Position numbers and translations under genes: made by a program
In this document: piece after piece, positions 5,575 through 14,209 of the stretch
Layout: every line of letters starts with the position of its first letter
How positions within the stretch are numbered: position 1 is the stretch's first letter
Source: Oscillospiraceae bacterium
Lineage (GTDB): Bacteria; Bacillota; Clostridia; Oscillospirales; Ruminococcaceae
Reading direction: 5' to 3'
Assembly: GCA_016303235.1 (NCBI GenBank)
Contig: JAEDMB010000029.1
Span: 1-17,824 of the forward strand
Length of the DNA stretch: 17,824 nucleotides
Notes under the pieces: generated by a model
What the model was told of the DNA's origin: nothing
Databases searched by the model: none
Seen by the model: the letters and a program-made list of their open reading frames with translations, nothing else

Positions 5575-6803
5575 TGTTTCACTCCAGTTATTTTCAGAAG
5601 CTTTGCAACCATCTTTTTTATGCGAAGCTTTCTTTTTGTTTTTATACAGTCATTATTTACAGAGATATAAAGATTTTCACTTTTTCCTGTTTCCAGCTTC
5701 CGGAGAGCCTCCCTGTATTTTCTGATTGTTTTTTTGTCAGAGGATTCGCCGTTGTTTATCTTTATTGTGCTGAAGGAGAGGTTATCTCTTTTTGCTCTGA
5801 GGTGCTGGGAAGATATTATATCTTCCGGCGAGGACTGTGAAAAGGAAAAGCTTTTTTCACAGAGCTTCCATATATTCAAGCCCTGTTCCGTACGGATAAT
5901 AACGCTGTTTTTTCCGGCAGAATCTGCATTTTCGGGCTTGTAATCATCACCGACCGCAATATCACACAGGCGGTTGAGCTTGTCAAAACAGTAAAGGCAG
6001 CGTTCCGGCATGAAATATTCCTTGACTTTCATACGTTCAGTTTTAGGCAAATCGGTATGAGTTCCGTCGGAATATGTCAGGCGTACATTTCCTGGCCATC
6101 CTCCGGCTTCCTTTGTACGGAAATAGAAATTCACTAGCTTTTTACCCTTTGAAGCAGGGTGTTGTTTAAAGTAGTCCACTACTCCGTAATGCATGGTTTT
6201 ATCGCAGAAAAGACCTATAATAAGATAATTTTCTCTTTTCAGTCTGTAAAGCTTTATGACATTTATAATTCCCTGAACGGCACACGGTACAGCAACGATA
6301 ATGAGCTTTTCATCAGGGTGTGAAATCATATGCTTTATTGTCTGTTCGTGTGAAACAGTAAGGTAGCGGCTTTTGGGTGAGGATTCAAGTGACTGATTTT
6401 TTTCAAAGCGTAAGGCTTCGAGAAGATTATCATAGTTATATCCGTTTACCAGACAGGCGGCATCATAGGTATTCTGTTGCAGAAGCAGTTTAACCAGCTG
6501 TGTGACGACACCTCCGCTTGTTGAAGCTCTGAGTATATCATTTGAATTGGTTTTCGCAGATATTATATTTTTATAATCTCCGAGAAGATAGCGTTCTGTA
6601 TTTTTTATTTCTCCGTGTCTGATATTTCCTCCGGCACATACTTTAAGGCACATACCGCAGGATATGCAGGAGTCCTGATTTATTTCCGGTATATACATAC
6701 CTTTTTTTCTGCTGAAGCTTATGCATTTTTTCGGACATACCGCAACACACGCACCGCATGAGACACAAAGATTATTTTCAACAGTTTTCCTGATTGTCTG
6801 CAT
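5571..6803 (-). CDS. F420-hydrogenase-beta-like Fe-S protein, copy 2
   Basis: The 410-residue protein opens with two 4Fe-4S motifs: CVSCGACVAVCP (residues 13-24) and CISCGMCLKVCA (46-57). It then carries the domains called coenzyme F420 hydrogenase/dehydrogenase beta subunit N- and C-terminal: ASTSGGVVTQLVKLL, IVAVPCAVQGI, IGLFCDKTMHYGVVDYF, and near the C-terminus RCLYCFDKLNRLCDIAVGDDY. Relatives occur in many polysaccharide clusters next to pyruvyl transferases. A redox change to a sugar is presumed, but no reaction is proven to my knowledge, and F420 itself is not expected in Firmicutes. It differs clearly from the copy at 14210-15406 (VPCAVQGI against GTPCQIAGL). GAAAGGA lies about ten bases before the ATG. 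It is spaced 15 bases from the flippase and overlaps glf by four bases. Confidence 0.8.
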   Translation of the reverse strand: MQTIRKTVENNLCVSCGACVAVCPKKCISFSRKKGMYIPEINQDSCISCGMCLKVCAGGNIRHGEIKNTERYLLGDYKNIISAKTNSNDILRASTSGGVVTQLVKLLLQQNTYDAACLVNGYNYDNLLEALRFEKNQSLESSPKSRYLTVSHEQTIKHMISHPDEKLIIVAVPCAVQGIINVIKLYRLKRENYLIIGLFCDKTMHYGVVDYFKQHPASKGKKLVNFYFRTKEAGGWPGNVRLTYSDGTHTDLPKTERMKVKEYFMPERCLYCFDKLNRLCDIAVGDDYKPENADSAGKNSVIIRTEQGLNIWKLCEKSFSFSQSSPEDIISSQHLRAKRDNLSFSTIKINNGESSDKKTIRKYREALRKLETGKSENLYISVNNDCIKTKRKLRIKKMVAKLLKITGVKH

Positions 6804-6818
6804 AGATTAAATATCCTT

Positions 6819-8342
6819 TCAGCACATCTTGCGTTTAAGTTTATTTTTTACAAGCCTTATTGTATTTTTCATATTGGGATTTTTTATGTTTATTACTATA
6901 AACAGTATATTTGAAACTGCAAAACATACCACAGCCCTTATTATTAAAGCAGCGACACCGCTTCTGAATGGAAGGCAGGCATAATATGAGGCTGTACAAA
7001 TCAATACACAAATCAGTGTACTGAAAAGAAGCTGAATATAATATTTTCCTGATGAAATTCTGAAGATATATTTGAATACGGTATAATTTTCCCACGGAAC
7101 AGATACAAGCATACTCAGGATTGTTGAAAATATAACGCCATTAAGTCCGATTATATGGACAAGAATAAGGTTTGCCGTTACATTGACTATAATCATAATA
7201 TATGGTCTGAATCTGTCCTCCCACCAGATACCTGCAGCATCTTTATAAGTCAGCATTACACGTCTTATCTGATATACATAGAAATATACTGCCAGCAGTA
7301 ATACTATGCTGAAATCCAGCATATTTTCTTTTTTGACCCAAATCTCCATGAATGGCTGATAGAGACAGAGCAGGCAGACCGTACATACGATAGTAATCCA
7401 TGAATTAAGAAAGCTTATAACATTAAAATCCTGATATACTTTTTCCTTGCTTTCTGTTTCGAGGCTGTTTCCTATACCGGCAGTAATTGAATCATATACT
7501 GTTGTCATTATTCCGATAATGGCATTCATTATGTAGTAATAATTTCCGTACTTTCCGACAATAGTCAGACCCAGAACGGCAGAAATAACAATATTGTCAG
7601 CGGCGTGCATGATAACGGAATTTGCCTTTGTTCCGAAGAGAGCGATTATTTTCTTAGTAATGGCTTCACGCTGTTCCTTCTGAATTTCGCCCCTGCATTT
7701 ATACTGAGGGAACATTTTATCTACAATTATGGAGTTTGCAATATTTGTTATAACTGTTGAGACAGGAAGCCAGATTATGTATAAGTAATAATTTCTGAAA
7801 GCAAGCATAACAATTATCTGCATTACATACATAAAGGTCTGAAGAACGATAGACCTTTTGCTTATTATATCGGTTCGCTGATGTGCTGTAAGCAGGGATT
7901 GCTTGTATGCAAACATAAAGTAGCTTATTACGGTATTGCCGAGATATATGAGATAGAGTACGTAGAGGCTTACGTCGTCAGGAACGCCGTCCTTTACAAG
8001 ATATTTCAGAAATGGCAGAAGTATTATTCCTATGGTGAGAATAATCAGCCCTATATATCTGTAAAGTCTGCGGTAAAGATTGAGCAACGCACATATAGTT
8101 TCAGAATCATCTTCTGCAATCGGCTTGTACATACTGTATACCAAAGCACTTCCTGCCCCCAGCTCTGCAAGGCTCAAGAAACTCAGAATTGAAGTAAACA
8201 GGCTGTTCAGACCGACATAATCATTTCCCATGACATATATCATTACAGTACGCACGGCGAAAGGACCTATTATTGCTATTAATCTGAAGAGAAATCCGAA
8301 TATTATATTTCTGACAGCATTTTTAGTTCTTTGTAATTTCAT
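6819..8342 (-). CDS. wzx: Wzx-type polysaccharide flippase
   Basis: This 507-residue integral membrane protein has about 12-14 hydrophobic segments and belongs to the MOP exporter superfamily. It starts with a short basic tail (KLQRTKNAVRN), then FGFLFRLIAIIGPFAVRTVM and IYVMGNDYVGLNSLFTSILSF, which is typical for Wzx of Gram-positive capsule loci. LAELGAGSALVYSMYKPIAEDD is the next conserved loop. It would move the undecaprenyl-linked repeat unit across the cytoplasmic membrane for the polymerase at 9591-10838. The start has AAGGCGGG upstream, and the gene follows the pyruvyl transferase by 19 bases. The gene symbol is used for the functional class; sequence conservation in this family is low. 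Confidence 0.88.
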   Translation of the reverse strand: MKLQRTKNAVRNIIFGFLFRLIAIIGPFAVRTVMIYVMGNDYVGLNSLFTSILSFLSLAELGAGSALVYSMYKPIAEDDSETICALLNLYRRLYRYIGLIILTIGIILLPFLKYLVKDGVPDDVSLYVLYLIYLGNTVISYFMFAYKQSLLTAHQRTDIISKRSIVLQTFMYVMQIIVMLAFRNYYLYIIWLPVSTVITNIANSIIVDKMFPQYKCRGEIQKEQREAITKKIIALFGTKANSVIMHAADNIVISAVLGLTIVGKYGNYYYIMNAIIGIMTTVYDSITAGIGNSLETESKEKVYQDFNVISFLNSWITIVCTVCLLCLYQPFMEIWVKKENMLDFSIVLLLAVYFYVYQIRRVMLTYKDAAGIWWEDRFRPYIMIIVNVTANLILVHIIGLNGVIFSTILSMLVSVPWENYTVFKYIFRISSGKYYIQLLFSTLICVLICTASYYACLPFRSGVAALIIRAVVCFAVSNILFIVINIKNPNMKNTIRLVKNKLKRKMC

Positions 8343-8361
8343 ATCTTATAAATCCCGCCTT

Positions 8362-9579
8362 TTAATTAAGCTCACTGACAGCGTCGAAGCAGTTATCCCT
8401 GCGTATTTCGGTTAATCTGTTTTCTATGACATTTCTTTCCTTGCCGGAGTTCTTGTCAAGATATTTTACAGCAGAGATTATATCCTCTGTTTTCAGGTTA
8501 TCATCTGTAATGTTAAAGCAGAATTTTTCCTGACACATTCCTGCGGTAAGCTCTGTATATTTTATTTCCCAGCCCAGAGCAATTGCAGGTATTCCGTTCC
8601 TGTATGCATGTACGATTCCGTGGAAACGTGAGCATATTATAAAGTCAAACTGATTTATAAATCTGTCGTATTCTATGCATGAGAAATCATTTGTGAGAAG
8701 ATGAAGATTTTTATTTTTTCCGTACATATCGTATATGAGCTGACATATTTCAAAATCCTTTGCTGAATGGCGGAAGATATATACGTGTCTGCCCATGCTT
8801 ATCAGGGAATCGATAATGCTCTTGTATAAAGCAAGATTCTTTTCACGGTCTCCGTGTTTAAAGCACTGCATATTGGGGATTATTGCAGTATTGCCGGAGG
8901 TTTTAAGCTCCGGAATGGTTAAATCCGGAATTTTCCTGTATATATTGCTTAGTTCTATTGATTTATTCTGAAGAACGAGGTCGGCGGAAAGCTTTACATT
9001 ATTCAGCCTGAAACGCTTTGTAAGCTCTGTATAGCCTGCCTGTTCCCTTGCAAAAATTACACGGGGATATTTAAGAAGCTCTTTTATTTCCGGAAGCAGA
9101 TATTTCCTGTCATCTGAATAGCTGAACCCTCCGAATGACTGAGGCATAAGATACATGGGAATATTGTATTTTTTTGCTATGCGGATATTGTTGAGATAAT
9201 TTTCCTGAGAGCTGGCTGACCATTTCTGACCCAGAGCAAAGCCGCTGACATCTATAATTACGTCAATATCAGGCATAAGCTCTCTCAGCCTTGTGAACTG
9301 CCAGATATTTTTTTTTCTTCCCAGTATAAAGCGTATACAGTCTCTAAGAGTATTTTTTATAAGGGGGAGGGATATATAATGCCTGCTGAGAGCGATTTTC
9401 TGTGTCAGAGTAGTCAGATAGACGCTTTTGAATCTGTAATTTCTGAGATTACATTTTTCAGAGGTTGAAAAATATATTTCAGCATTTCCAGCCCTTTTGC
9501 GGATTTCGTCAGCCGTTATAAAGAGCATGGACTGAGCTCCTTTGTTTTCAAAGTTTGCACCGGTAATTAAAATTTTCAT
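8362..9579 (-). CDS. Polysaccharide pyruvyl transferase family protein, copy 2
   Basis: The protein has 405 residues. It opens with KILITGANFENKGAQSMLF, the N-terminal loop of the CsaB/WcaK-like pyruvyl transferase fold. DVIIDVSGFALGQKW, YLMPQSFGGF, PRVIFAREQAGYTEL, SADLVLQN, and FDFIICSRFHGIVHAYRNGI with PAIALGWEIKY follow; the SRFHG motif is a family landmark. Members move pyruvate from PEP onto a sugar as a ketal or catalyse related transfers. I choose the ATG at 9579 over an ATG seven codons upstream, because AAGGAG at 9585-9590 sits five bases before it and the longer form would overlap the polymerase gene. The subfamily is clearly different from the copy at 15409-16527, so this is not a tandem duplicate. 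Confidence 0.85.
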   Translation of the reverse strand: MKILITGANFENKGAQSMLFITADEIRKRAGNAEIYFSTSEKCNLRNYRFKSVYLTTLTQKIALSRHYISLPLIKNTLRDCIRFILGRKKNIWQFTRLRELMPDIDVIIDVSGFALGQKWSASSQENYLNNIRIAKKYNIPMYLMPQSFGGFSYSDDRKYLLPEIKELLKYPRVIFAREQAGYTELTKRFRLNNVKLSADLVLQNKSIELSNIYRKIPDLTIPELKTSGNTAIIPNMQCFKHGDREKNLALYKSIIDSLISMGRHVYIFRHSAKDFEICQLIYDMYGKNKNLHLLTNDFSCIEYDRFINQFDFIICSRFHGIVHAYRNGIPAIALGWEIKYTELTAGMCQEKFCFNITDDNLKTEDIISAVKYLDKNSGKERNVIENRLTEIRRDNCFDAVSELN

Positions 9580-9590
9580 ATATACTCCTT

Positions 9591-10838
9591 TTACTGCCAT
9601 TTGAATTTGATTCTGCTTTTCGGACGATTCAGAAAAGCAAGCTTTTTCAGAATAAGCTTTTGCAGTGACGGCTTCCAGTTATTTGCAGAGCTGTAAATAT
9701 ATACACCTATTCCGAGCCAGAAGGTATTATAATGAAGTCCTATTATGAGGTCGTCAAGTATGCCTCTGCATGAAAGCACTGCCCATATTACAAGTAACCA
9801 GTAATCCTTTGCTTTTGCAGCTTTTATCATTGCAACAGTAAGTATTGCTGTCAGATATGCAAATGCTATTATTCCCGCTCTCTGTATCAGATTTATATAG
9901 ATATTGTCAACATAGAGATATTGTCCTTTAAGGGCGTTTCCTGATGAGTCCAGACCATTTCCGACCCATTTTACGGGTTCACCAAAAAGTGATATGCCGA
10001 ATTTTTTAATTGACTCTATAGTCAGAACGATGCGTTCCTCTGAAATATCGTTCATACGTCTCATCCAGTCAATATTTTTATCATAGAAGGCAATTATAAG
10101 AATACTTACTGTCATGCAGATTATAAATGCAAACGCAGTCAGAAAAACGAGAGGTCTGCACTTTTCAAATATCCTTGTCCAGTCAAGGTTAATCCGGAAA
10201 AGAAATGCCAGCATAAGAAAGAACATGGCTGTAAAATAAGAAAGACGGGAATCCGTTTTTGAAAAAAGCCATGTATTCAGAACAGCCCAGAAAAGAATCT
10301 GTGTCAGCGGCATACAATCCTTTTTGACATATACCTGCAGGGCTGTGACATTTGCAAGAATCATTGCAGGTGGCAGTGCATAGGTAAAGCCGAGATATTC
10401 ACGTATTCTTCCGTCGCTTCCGACTGAAACATAATTGTGTATAATTCCCAGCAATGCACTTAATACTACAAAGCAGAACATTGCAAAGGCAGTATAGCTC
10501 GCCAGACCTGCCGTCCTTTTAAATTCAATATCCCTTGAACAGTATATATATATCAGGAGCATTGAGGTTTTGAAGCCGAGAAATCTTGTACATATTGCAA
10601 AAAAGGCAAATACTGTCAGCAGGTGCAGAATTTCCTTAAGGTGATAGTCTGTGAGATACAGCTTTGCAAATTCGTGAAAGAACAGCAGTGAGATACAAGC
10701 AAGAAGGCTTGCCTGAAATACTGCTCCCGGAATGTACTGACCATAGAAGGTCTTGTTGAAAATTGAAATTATAATATATATTGCCAGCGAAACAAAAAAC
10801 GGAAAATGTATGTCCGGTTTTGGTAGGCGGATAGACAT
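9591..10838 (-). CDS. wzy: Wzy-type polysaccharide polymerase (membrane)
   Basis: The product is a 415-residue hydrophobic protein with roughly ten or eleven membrane segments. After a short cytoplasmic tail come FFVSLAIYIIISIF, a larger polar loop around ISEERIVLTIESIKKFGISL, then LFGEPVKWVGNG and YVDNIYINLIQRAGIIAFAY. A big extracytoplasmic loop with Arg and FG/LFG, followed by VDNxYxxLxxxxG, is the layout of Wzy proteins in Gram-positive capsule clusters. The enzyme would join flipped repeat units outside the membrane. A TTG at 10850 abuts the GGAG site with no spacing, so I prefer the ATG at 10838, which is twelve bases from it and therefore slightly long. The position next to the flippase and transferases supports the call, since the sequence alone is only weakly conserved. 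Confidence 0.8.
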   Translation of the reverse strand: MSIRLPKPDIHFPFFVSLAIYIIISIFNKTFYGQYIPGAVFQASLLACISLLFFHEFAKLYLTDYHLKEILHLLTVFAFFAICTRFLGFKTSMLLIYIYCSRDIEFKRTAGLASYTAFAMFCFVVLSALLGIIHNYVSVGSDGRIREYLGFTYALPPAMILANVTALQVYVKKDCMPLTQILFWAVLNTWLFSKTDSRLSYFTAMFFLMLAFLFRINLDWTRIFEKCRPLVFLTAFAFIICMTVSILIIAFYDKNIDWMRRMNDISEERIVLTIESIKKFGISLFGEPVKWVGNGLDSSGNALKGQYLYVDNIYINLIQRAGIIAFAYLTAILTVAMIKAAKAKDYWLLVIWAVLSCRGILDDLIIGLHYNTFWLGIGVYIYSSANNWKPSLQKLILKKLAFLNRPKSRIKFKWQ

Positions 10839-10867
10839 ATTCTTTATCAACTCCTTACATAAGAAAA

Positions 10868-12010
10868 TCAGCTTTCCAACAATTTCCGATAAAGCGACAT
10901 TACTTTTTCAGCATTAAGCTGTGCAGAGTAGCATTCAAGGGCGTGTTGCTGACCCTTTTCAGCCATATCTCTTATACAGCTTCTGTCTGCGAAAATATTT
11001 TTCAGCACCTTATACAAATCATTGTAGTCACCGTTTTTAAACATATAGCCGAATTCTCCGTTATTCAGAATCTCCGGAGTAGCACCCGAATCACTTCCGA
11101 CAATCAGACAGCCGGACATCATTGCTTCAACGGTTGTTCTTCCGAATGCCTCGGCATTTGAACTCATAATCATTATATCAGATTTACGGTAGAATTTCTG
11201 CACATCCTTGTGAATGCCATGAAAAGTGATAAATTCATCAAGCTGAAGCTTACTGCAGAGATTTTTATAAGAAGCTTCCTTTGTTCCTGAGCCGACGAAA
11301 TTAACATGAAAGTTTCTGATACCGCTTTTTATCAGAAGTCTGCACGCCTTTATAATTATATCCTGACCTTTTCCGCCGTTCATATTTCCTATGCAGAGCA
11401 GTGATATATCAGGATTATTCTGCGAAAACTGTTTTTTGTAATAATATATTGCGGGGTCAAGTCCGTTGGAAATTTTTACGAGATTTTTTATTCCGGACTT
11501 GTATTTTTCGGCTATGCAGTCTGATATTGCAACGACGGCATCAGCCTTATTGATAAGCTTAATGCAGTCCTTACTGCAGAATTTGTTGTGCTGGTCTTCC
11601 TCAAGAAGCTCTCTGAGGTGCCATACAGAAAGCGTATGTGTTCTGAGAGCGGCTTTCTGACCGACATATATATATGAAGTATTTGAATGAAGAATATCAA
11701 TATTTTTTTCACGTATTATTTTTTCGATTTTTCTTACTGCAAAGGTGTTGATTATTTTTTTGACAAGCTGACGAAGTTTTTTACCTGTTGTCCATTTTAC
11801 ATCGACAGGAACAATCCAGCCATAGGATTTTGCATATGTATATTCAATCCCGAGCTTTTCAAGAAGCTCATAGCCGTTGCCCTTTCTGGGAAGAACGACC
11901 ATGGCTTGAAAATCGGGATTTTCATTAATAAGCTGGCAGAGCTTTGCCATACTCTGAAAAGCTCCGCTTGCCTGTGTATTGTCAGAAGCTGCAAATAGGA
12001 TTCTGTACAT
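10868..12010 (-). CDS. GT4 family glycosyltransferase (second)
   Basis: The 380-residue protein has a GT-B fold. The N-terminal domain carries MYRILFAASDNTQASGAFQS and ends with IDILHSNTSYIYVGQKAA. The nucleotide-sugar domain shows AVVAISDCIAEKY, ISNGLDPAIY, LCIGNMNGGKGQDIIIKA, and EAFGRTTVEAMMSG, where Glu287 and Glu295 form the E-x7-E motif of retaining GT4 enzymes. It adds one sugar to the growing lipid-linked repeat on the cytoplasmic side; donor and linkage cannot be read from sequence. AAGGAT lies about ten bases before the ATG, and only seven bases separate it from the previous gene. Confidence 0.88.
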   Translation of the reverse strand: MYRILFAASDNTQASGAFQSMAKLCQLINENPDFQAMVVLPRKGNGYELLEKLGIEYTYAKSYGWIVPVDVKWTTGKKLRQLVKKIINTFAVRKIEKIIREKNIDILHSNTSYIYVGQKAALRTHTLSVWHLRELLEEDQHNKFCSKDCIKLINKADAVVAISDCIAEKYKSGIKNLVKISNGLDPAIYYYKKQFSQNNPDISLLCIGNMNGGKGQDIIIKACRLLIKSGIRNFHVNFVGSGTKEASYKNLCSKLQLDEFITFHGIHKDVQKFYRKSDIMIMSSNAEAFGRTTVEAMMSGCLIVGSDSGATPEILNNGEFGYMFKNGDYNDLYKVLKNIFADRSCIRDMAEKGQQHALECYSAQLNAEKVMSLYRKLLES

Positions 12011-12017
12011 ATAAAAA

Positions 12018-13061
12018 TTATCCTTTCAGAAGTTCTTTAAGCCTTTTGCCGGTTATAAGGTCAGTCCTTATACGTGATACGTTTTCAGTCATTTCAGCAT
12101 ATTTTTCCGGAGAGAGTTCCGCAAGCTTTTTTTCAAGTTCCCTGAGCGAATCCACAGCGATACCGACATTTTTTTGGGTTACGAACGGAGCAAGAGCTGA
12201 TTCTGACCATACTATTACAGGTATTCCTGCTGTCAGATAGAGTGAGAGCTTATGCGGATTATTGTACTTCAGATAATTTCCGAATGTTCCGCTGCAGGTA
12301 TCTGTTGAATCTCCGTCCCATACAAGTCCGAAATTTCCTTTAAGGTTTTCAATAAGCTCTTCGGGCGGAAACTTTCCGAAATACTTCAGGTTTTCTGCAC
12401 CCTCATCTGTAAAGCCGACGCCATAAAGATTGAATTTTAATTTTTTCAGTTCCTTCAGCTTATATATATATGCTGTTTTGTTTTTATCGAGATTTCCGGC
12501 AATTATAATCTGCGGTGATTCAGAGTATTCCGGCTTTCCGACTTTTTTATCATAGAGATAATAAAACGGACCTAAAACTGACAGCTTGTTTTTTATAGCT
12601 GTATTCAGTGAAAATATCTTTGCCATTTTCTTATTATGTACTATTATCTGGCTTGCGTTTGAAAATTTTTTAAATTCCCTGTTTGCGTTATATGACATGG
12701 ATTTTTGAAATACATCATCATTTCTCATAAAAAGGATATCATGTATGATTATCTGAATATCATACTTACGGATTTTCTGACCCATATTCAGTATAAAAAA
12801 GAGTACCTCATTTACAATCGGCGGAAAGTAGGGATATTGAATAAGGATTCTGTCGCCCTTTCCGGCTTTGAGAGACAATCTTAATGAATTGAAAATCAGC
12901 TCAAAGATAATTTTTGGCTTTGATACTCCGCTGTGATAAAGCGGCTCATGCTTGTATCCGGCTCTGACAGCTATTGTAATAGTATCATTTCTCGCCTTGT
13001 TGGTGGCATTGAAGGCATTTTTATTATTTTTATTTGTATATTCTGACAAAATATAATCCAT
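12018..13061 (-). CDS. Beta-1,6-galactofuranosyltransferase-like glycosyltransferase
   Basis: The 347-residue cytoplasmic protein shows the blocks of the WbbI/galactofuranosyltransferase group: RILIQYPYFPP (71-81), IIIHDILFMR (104-113), IIVHNKKM (139-146), AGNLDKNK (188-195), and FGLVWDGDSTDTCSGTFGN (244-262) followed by YLKYNNPHKLSLYLTAGIPV. The last block is especially characteristic. The partner enzyme that makes its presumed donor, UDP-galactofuranose, is glf at the end of the same operon, which strengthens the assignment. AAGGAG lies about seven bases before the ATG, and eleven bases separate it from the upstream gene. Donor use as galactofuranose is inferred from family and context; linkage and acceptor are not determined. 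Confidence 0.8.
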   Translation of the reverse strand: MDYILSEYTNKNNKNAFNATNKARNDTITIAVRAGYKHEPLYHSGVSKPKIIFELIFNSLRLSLKAGKGDRILIQYPYFPPIVNEVLFFILNMGQKIRKYDIQIIIHDILFMRNDDVFQKSMSYNANREFKKFSNASQIIVHNKKMAKIFSLNTAIKNKLSVLGPFYYLYDKKVGKPEYSESPQIIIAGNLDKNKTAYIYKLKELKKLKFNLYGVGFTDEGAENLKYFGKFPPEELIENLKGNFGLVWDGDSTDTCSGTFGNYLKYNNPHKLSLYLTAGIPVIVWSESALAPFVTQKNVGIAVDSLRELEKKLAELSPEKYAEMTENVSRIRTDLITGKRLKELLKG

Positions 13062-13072
13062 TATACTTCTCC

Positions 13073-14179
13073 TTATTTCATGCCTGATTTTTTTATATAG
13101 AAATTCTGCAGAAATCCGGCAGTACTCTTTACATCAAATCCGGATTTTATTATATATTTCTGCATATTCTTATGGCAGTATTCTGATTTGAGGGCTTTTT
13201 CAGCGGCTTCCGACCATTCAGAAGCACCTCTGCTGAGCTTTACATAGTGTATCAGCGGAGATACCTTTGCATCAAGTGATACACCATCAGATGCTATTAC
13301 AGGTATTCCGGCTGCCTGAGCTTCAACAGCAACGATTCCCAGTCCCTCAAAAAGTGACGGAAGCAGGAATATATCCATTGCCTGATAAATACGGTTCATG
13401 TCCTTTCTGTTTCCCAGAAGCATTACACTGTCATCAAGTCCGAGTGCTGAAATCTTTTCACGAATCTGGCTTTCGAGGTCGCCTGAACCGACAAGTATCA
13501 GAACTGAATTGCTGTGTTTCTTTTTGAATACGGCGAATACATCGAGAAGAAAATCATGATTTTTCTGAGCATGAAATCTTCCGACGTGTCCTACTGCAAT
13601 ACGTTTTCCGATTTGAAGTTCTTTTCTTACATCATCTCTCACAGCCGGATTTGCGGTGAATTTTGAGGAGTCGATAGCGTTGTTGAGAACATTGAATTTT
13701 TTTGAATGGAAAAGATATTTTCCTGCTTCCTTTGAACAGGCGAACAAATCTGTTGCATATATGGGGTAAAGCTTCTGCATTATACGTTTAAGGAGATATT
13801 TGGAATCACGGACTGTTTCATTATTGTGGGAATGAGCGATTCTGACCGGTACACCGCATTTGTATGCAGTCCTCAGGCAGAAATATCCGATTGTAAATGC
13901 ATGGACGTGGACAATCTGATATTTATATTTTCTGAGAATATCCCCGAGCTGTTTCTGAAATCTGAATATATTTTTATCATTTCTGACATTTGAATAGAAT
14001 ATTCTTCCGCCCATACTCAGAATTTCGTCGTCATAAAACTGTTTGTCAGGGTATTCGACTAAAAAATCAAACTGTATTTTTGTGCGGTCGATATTTCTGT
14101 AAAGATTCATAAGCAGAGCCTGAGTTCCTCCGGCTTCCATTCTTTGCAGAATATGCAGGATTCTGACTGTTTTTTCCAT
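13073..14179 (-). CDS. GT4 family glycosyltransferase (first, EpsF-like)
   Basis: The 368-residue protein is a classic GT4 enzyme. It shows HILQRMEAGGTQALLMNLYR (9-28) at the N-terminus, HVHAFTIGYF, RIAHSHNNE, NNAIDSSKF, VGHVGRFHAQKNHDFLLDVF, LILVGSGDLE, then MDIFLLPSLFEGLGIVAVEA with Glu278 and Glu286 as the E-x7-E pair. Close relatives sit in EPS and capsule operons of Streptococcus, Lactobacillus and Clostridia, often called EpsF. It transfers one sugar to the lipid-linked intermediate with retention of configuration; the sugar cannot be told from sequence. AAAGGTGG is found about nine bases before the ATG. Thirty bases separate it from the upstream Fe-S protein gene, the widest gap within the operon. 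Confidence 0.9.
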   Translation of the reverse strand: MEKTVRILHILQRMEAGGTQALLMNLYRNIDRTKIQFDFLVEYPDKQFYDDEILSMGGRIFYSNVRNDKNIFRFQKQLGDILRKYKYQIVHVHAFTIGYFCLRTAYKCGVPVRIAHSHNNETVRDSKYLLKRIMQKLYPIYATDLFACSKEAGKYLFHSKKFNVLNNAIDSSKFTANPAVRDDVRKELQIGKRIAVGHVGRFHAQKNHDFLLDVFAVFKKKHSNSVLILVGSGDLESQIREKISALGLDDSVMLLGNRKDMNRIYQAMDIFLLPSLFEGLGIVAVEAQAAGIPVIASDGVSLDAKVSPLIHYVKLSRGASEWSEAAEKALKSEYCHKNMQKYIIKSGFDVKSTAGFLQNFYIKKSGMK

Positions 14180-14209
14180 AGATTTAAACCACCTTTATAT
14201 TTTGCAGTT

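Noticed and set aside
9580..9600. Seven-residue N-terminal extension of the second pyruvyl transferase-family protein
   Set aside because: It would overlap the polymerase gene and contains the ribosome site AAGGAG that clearly serves the ATG at 9579.
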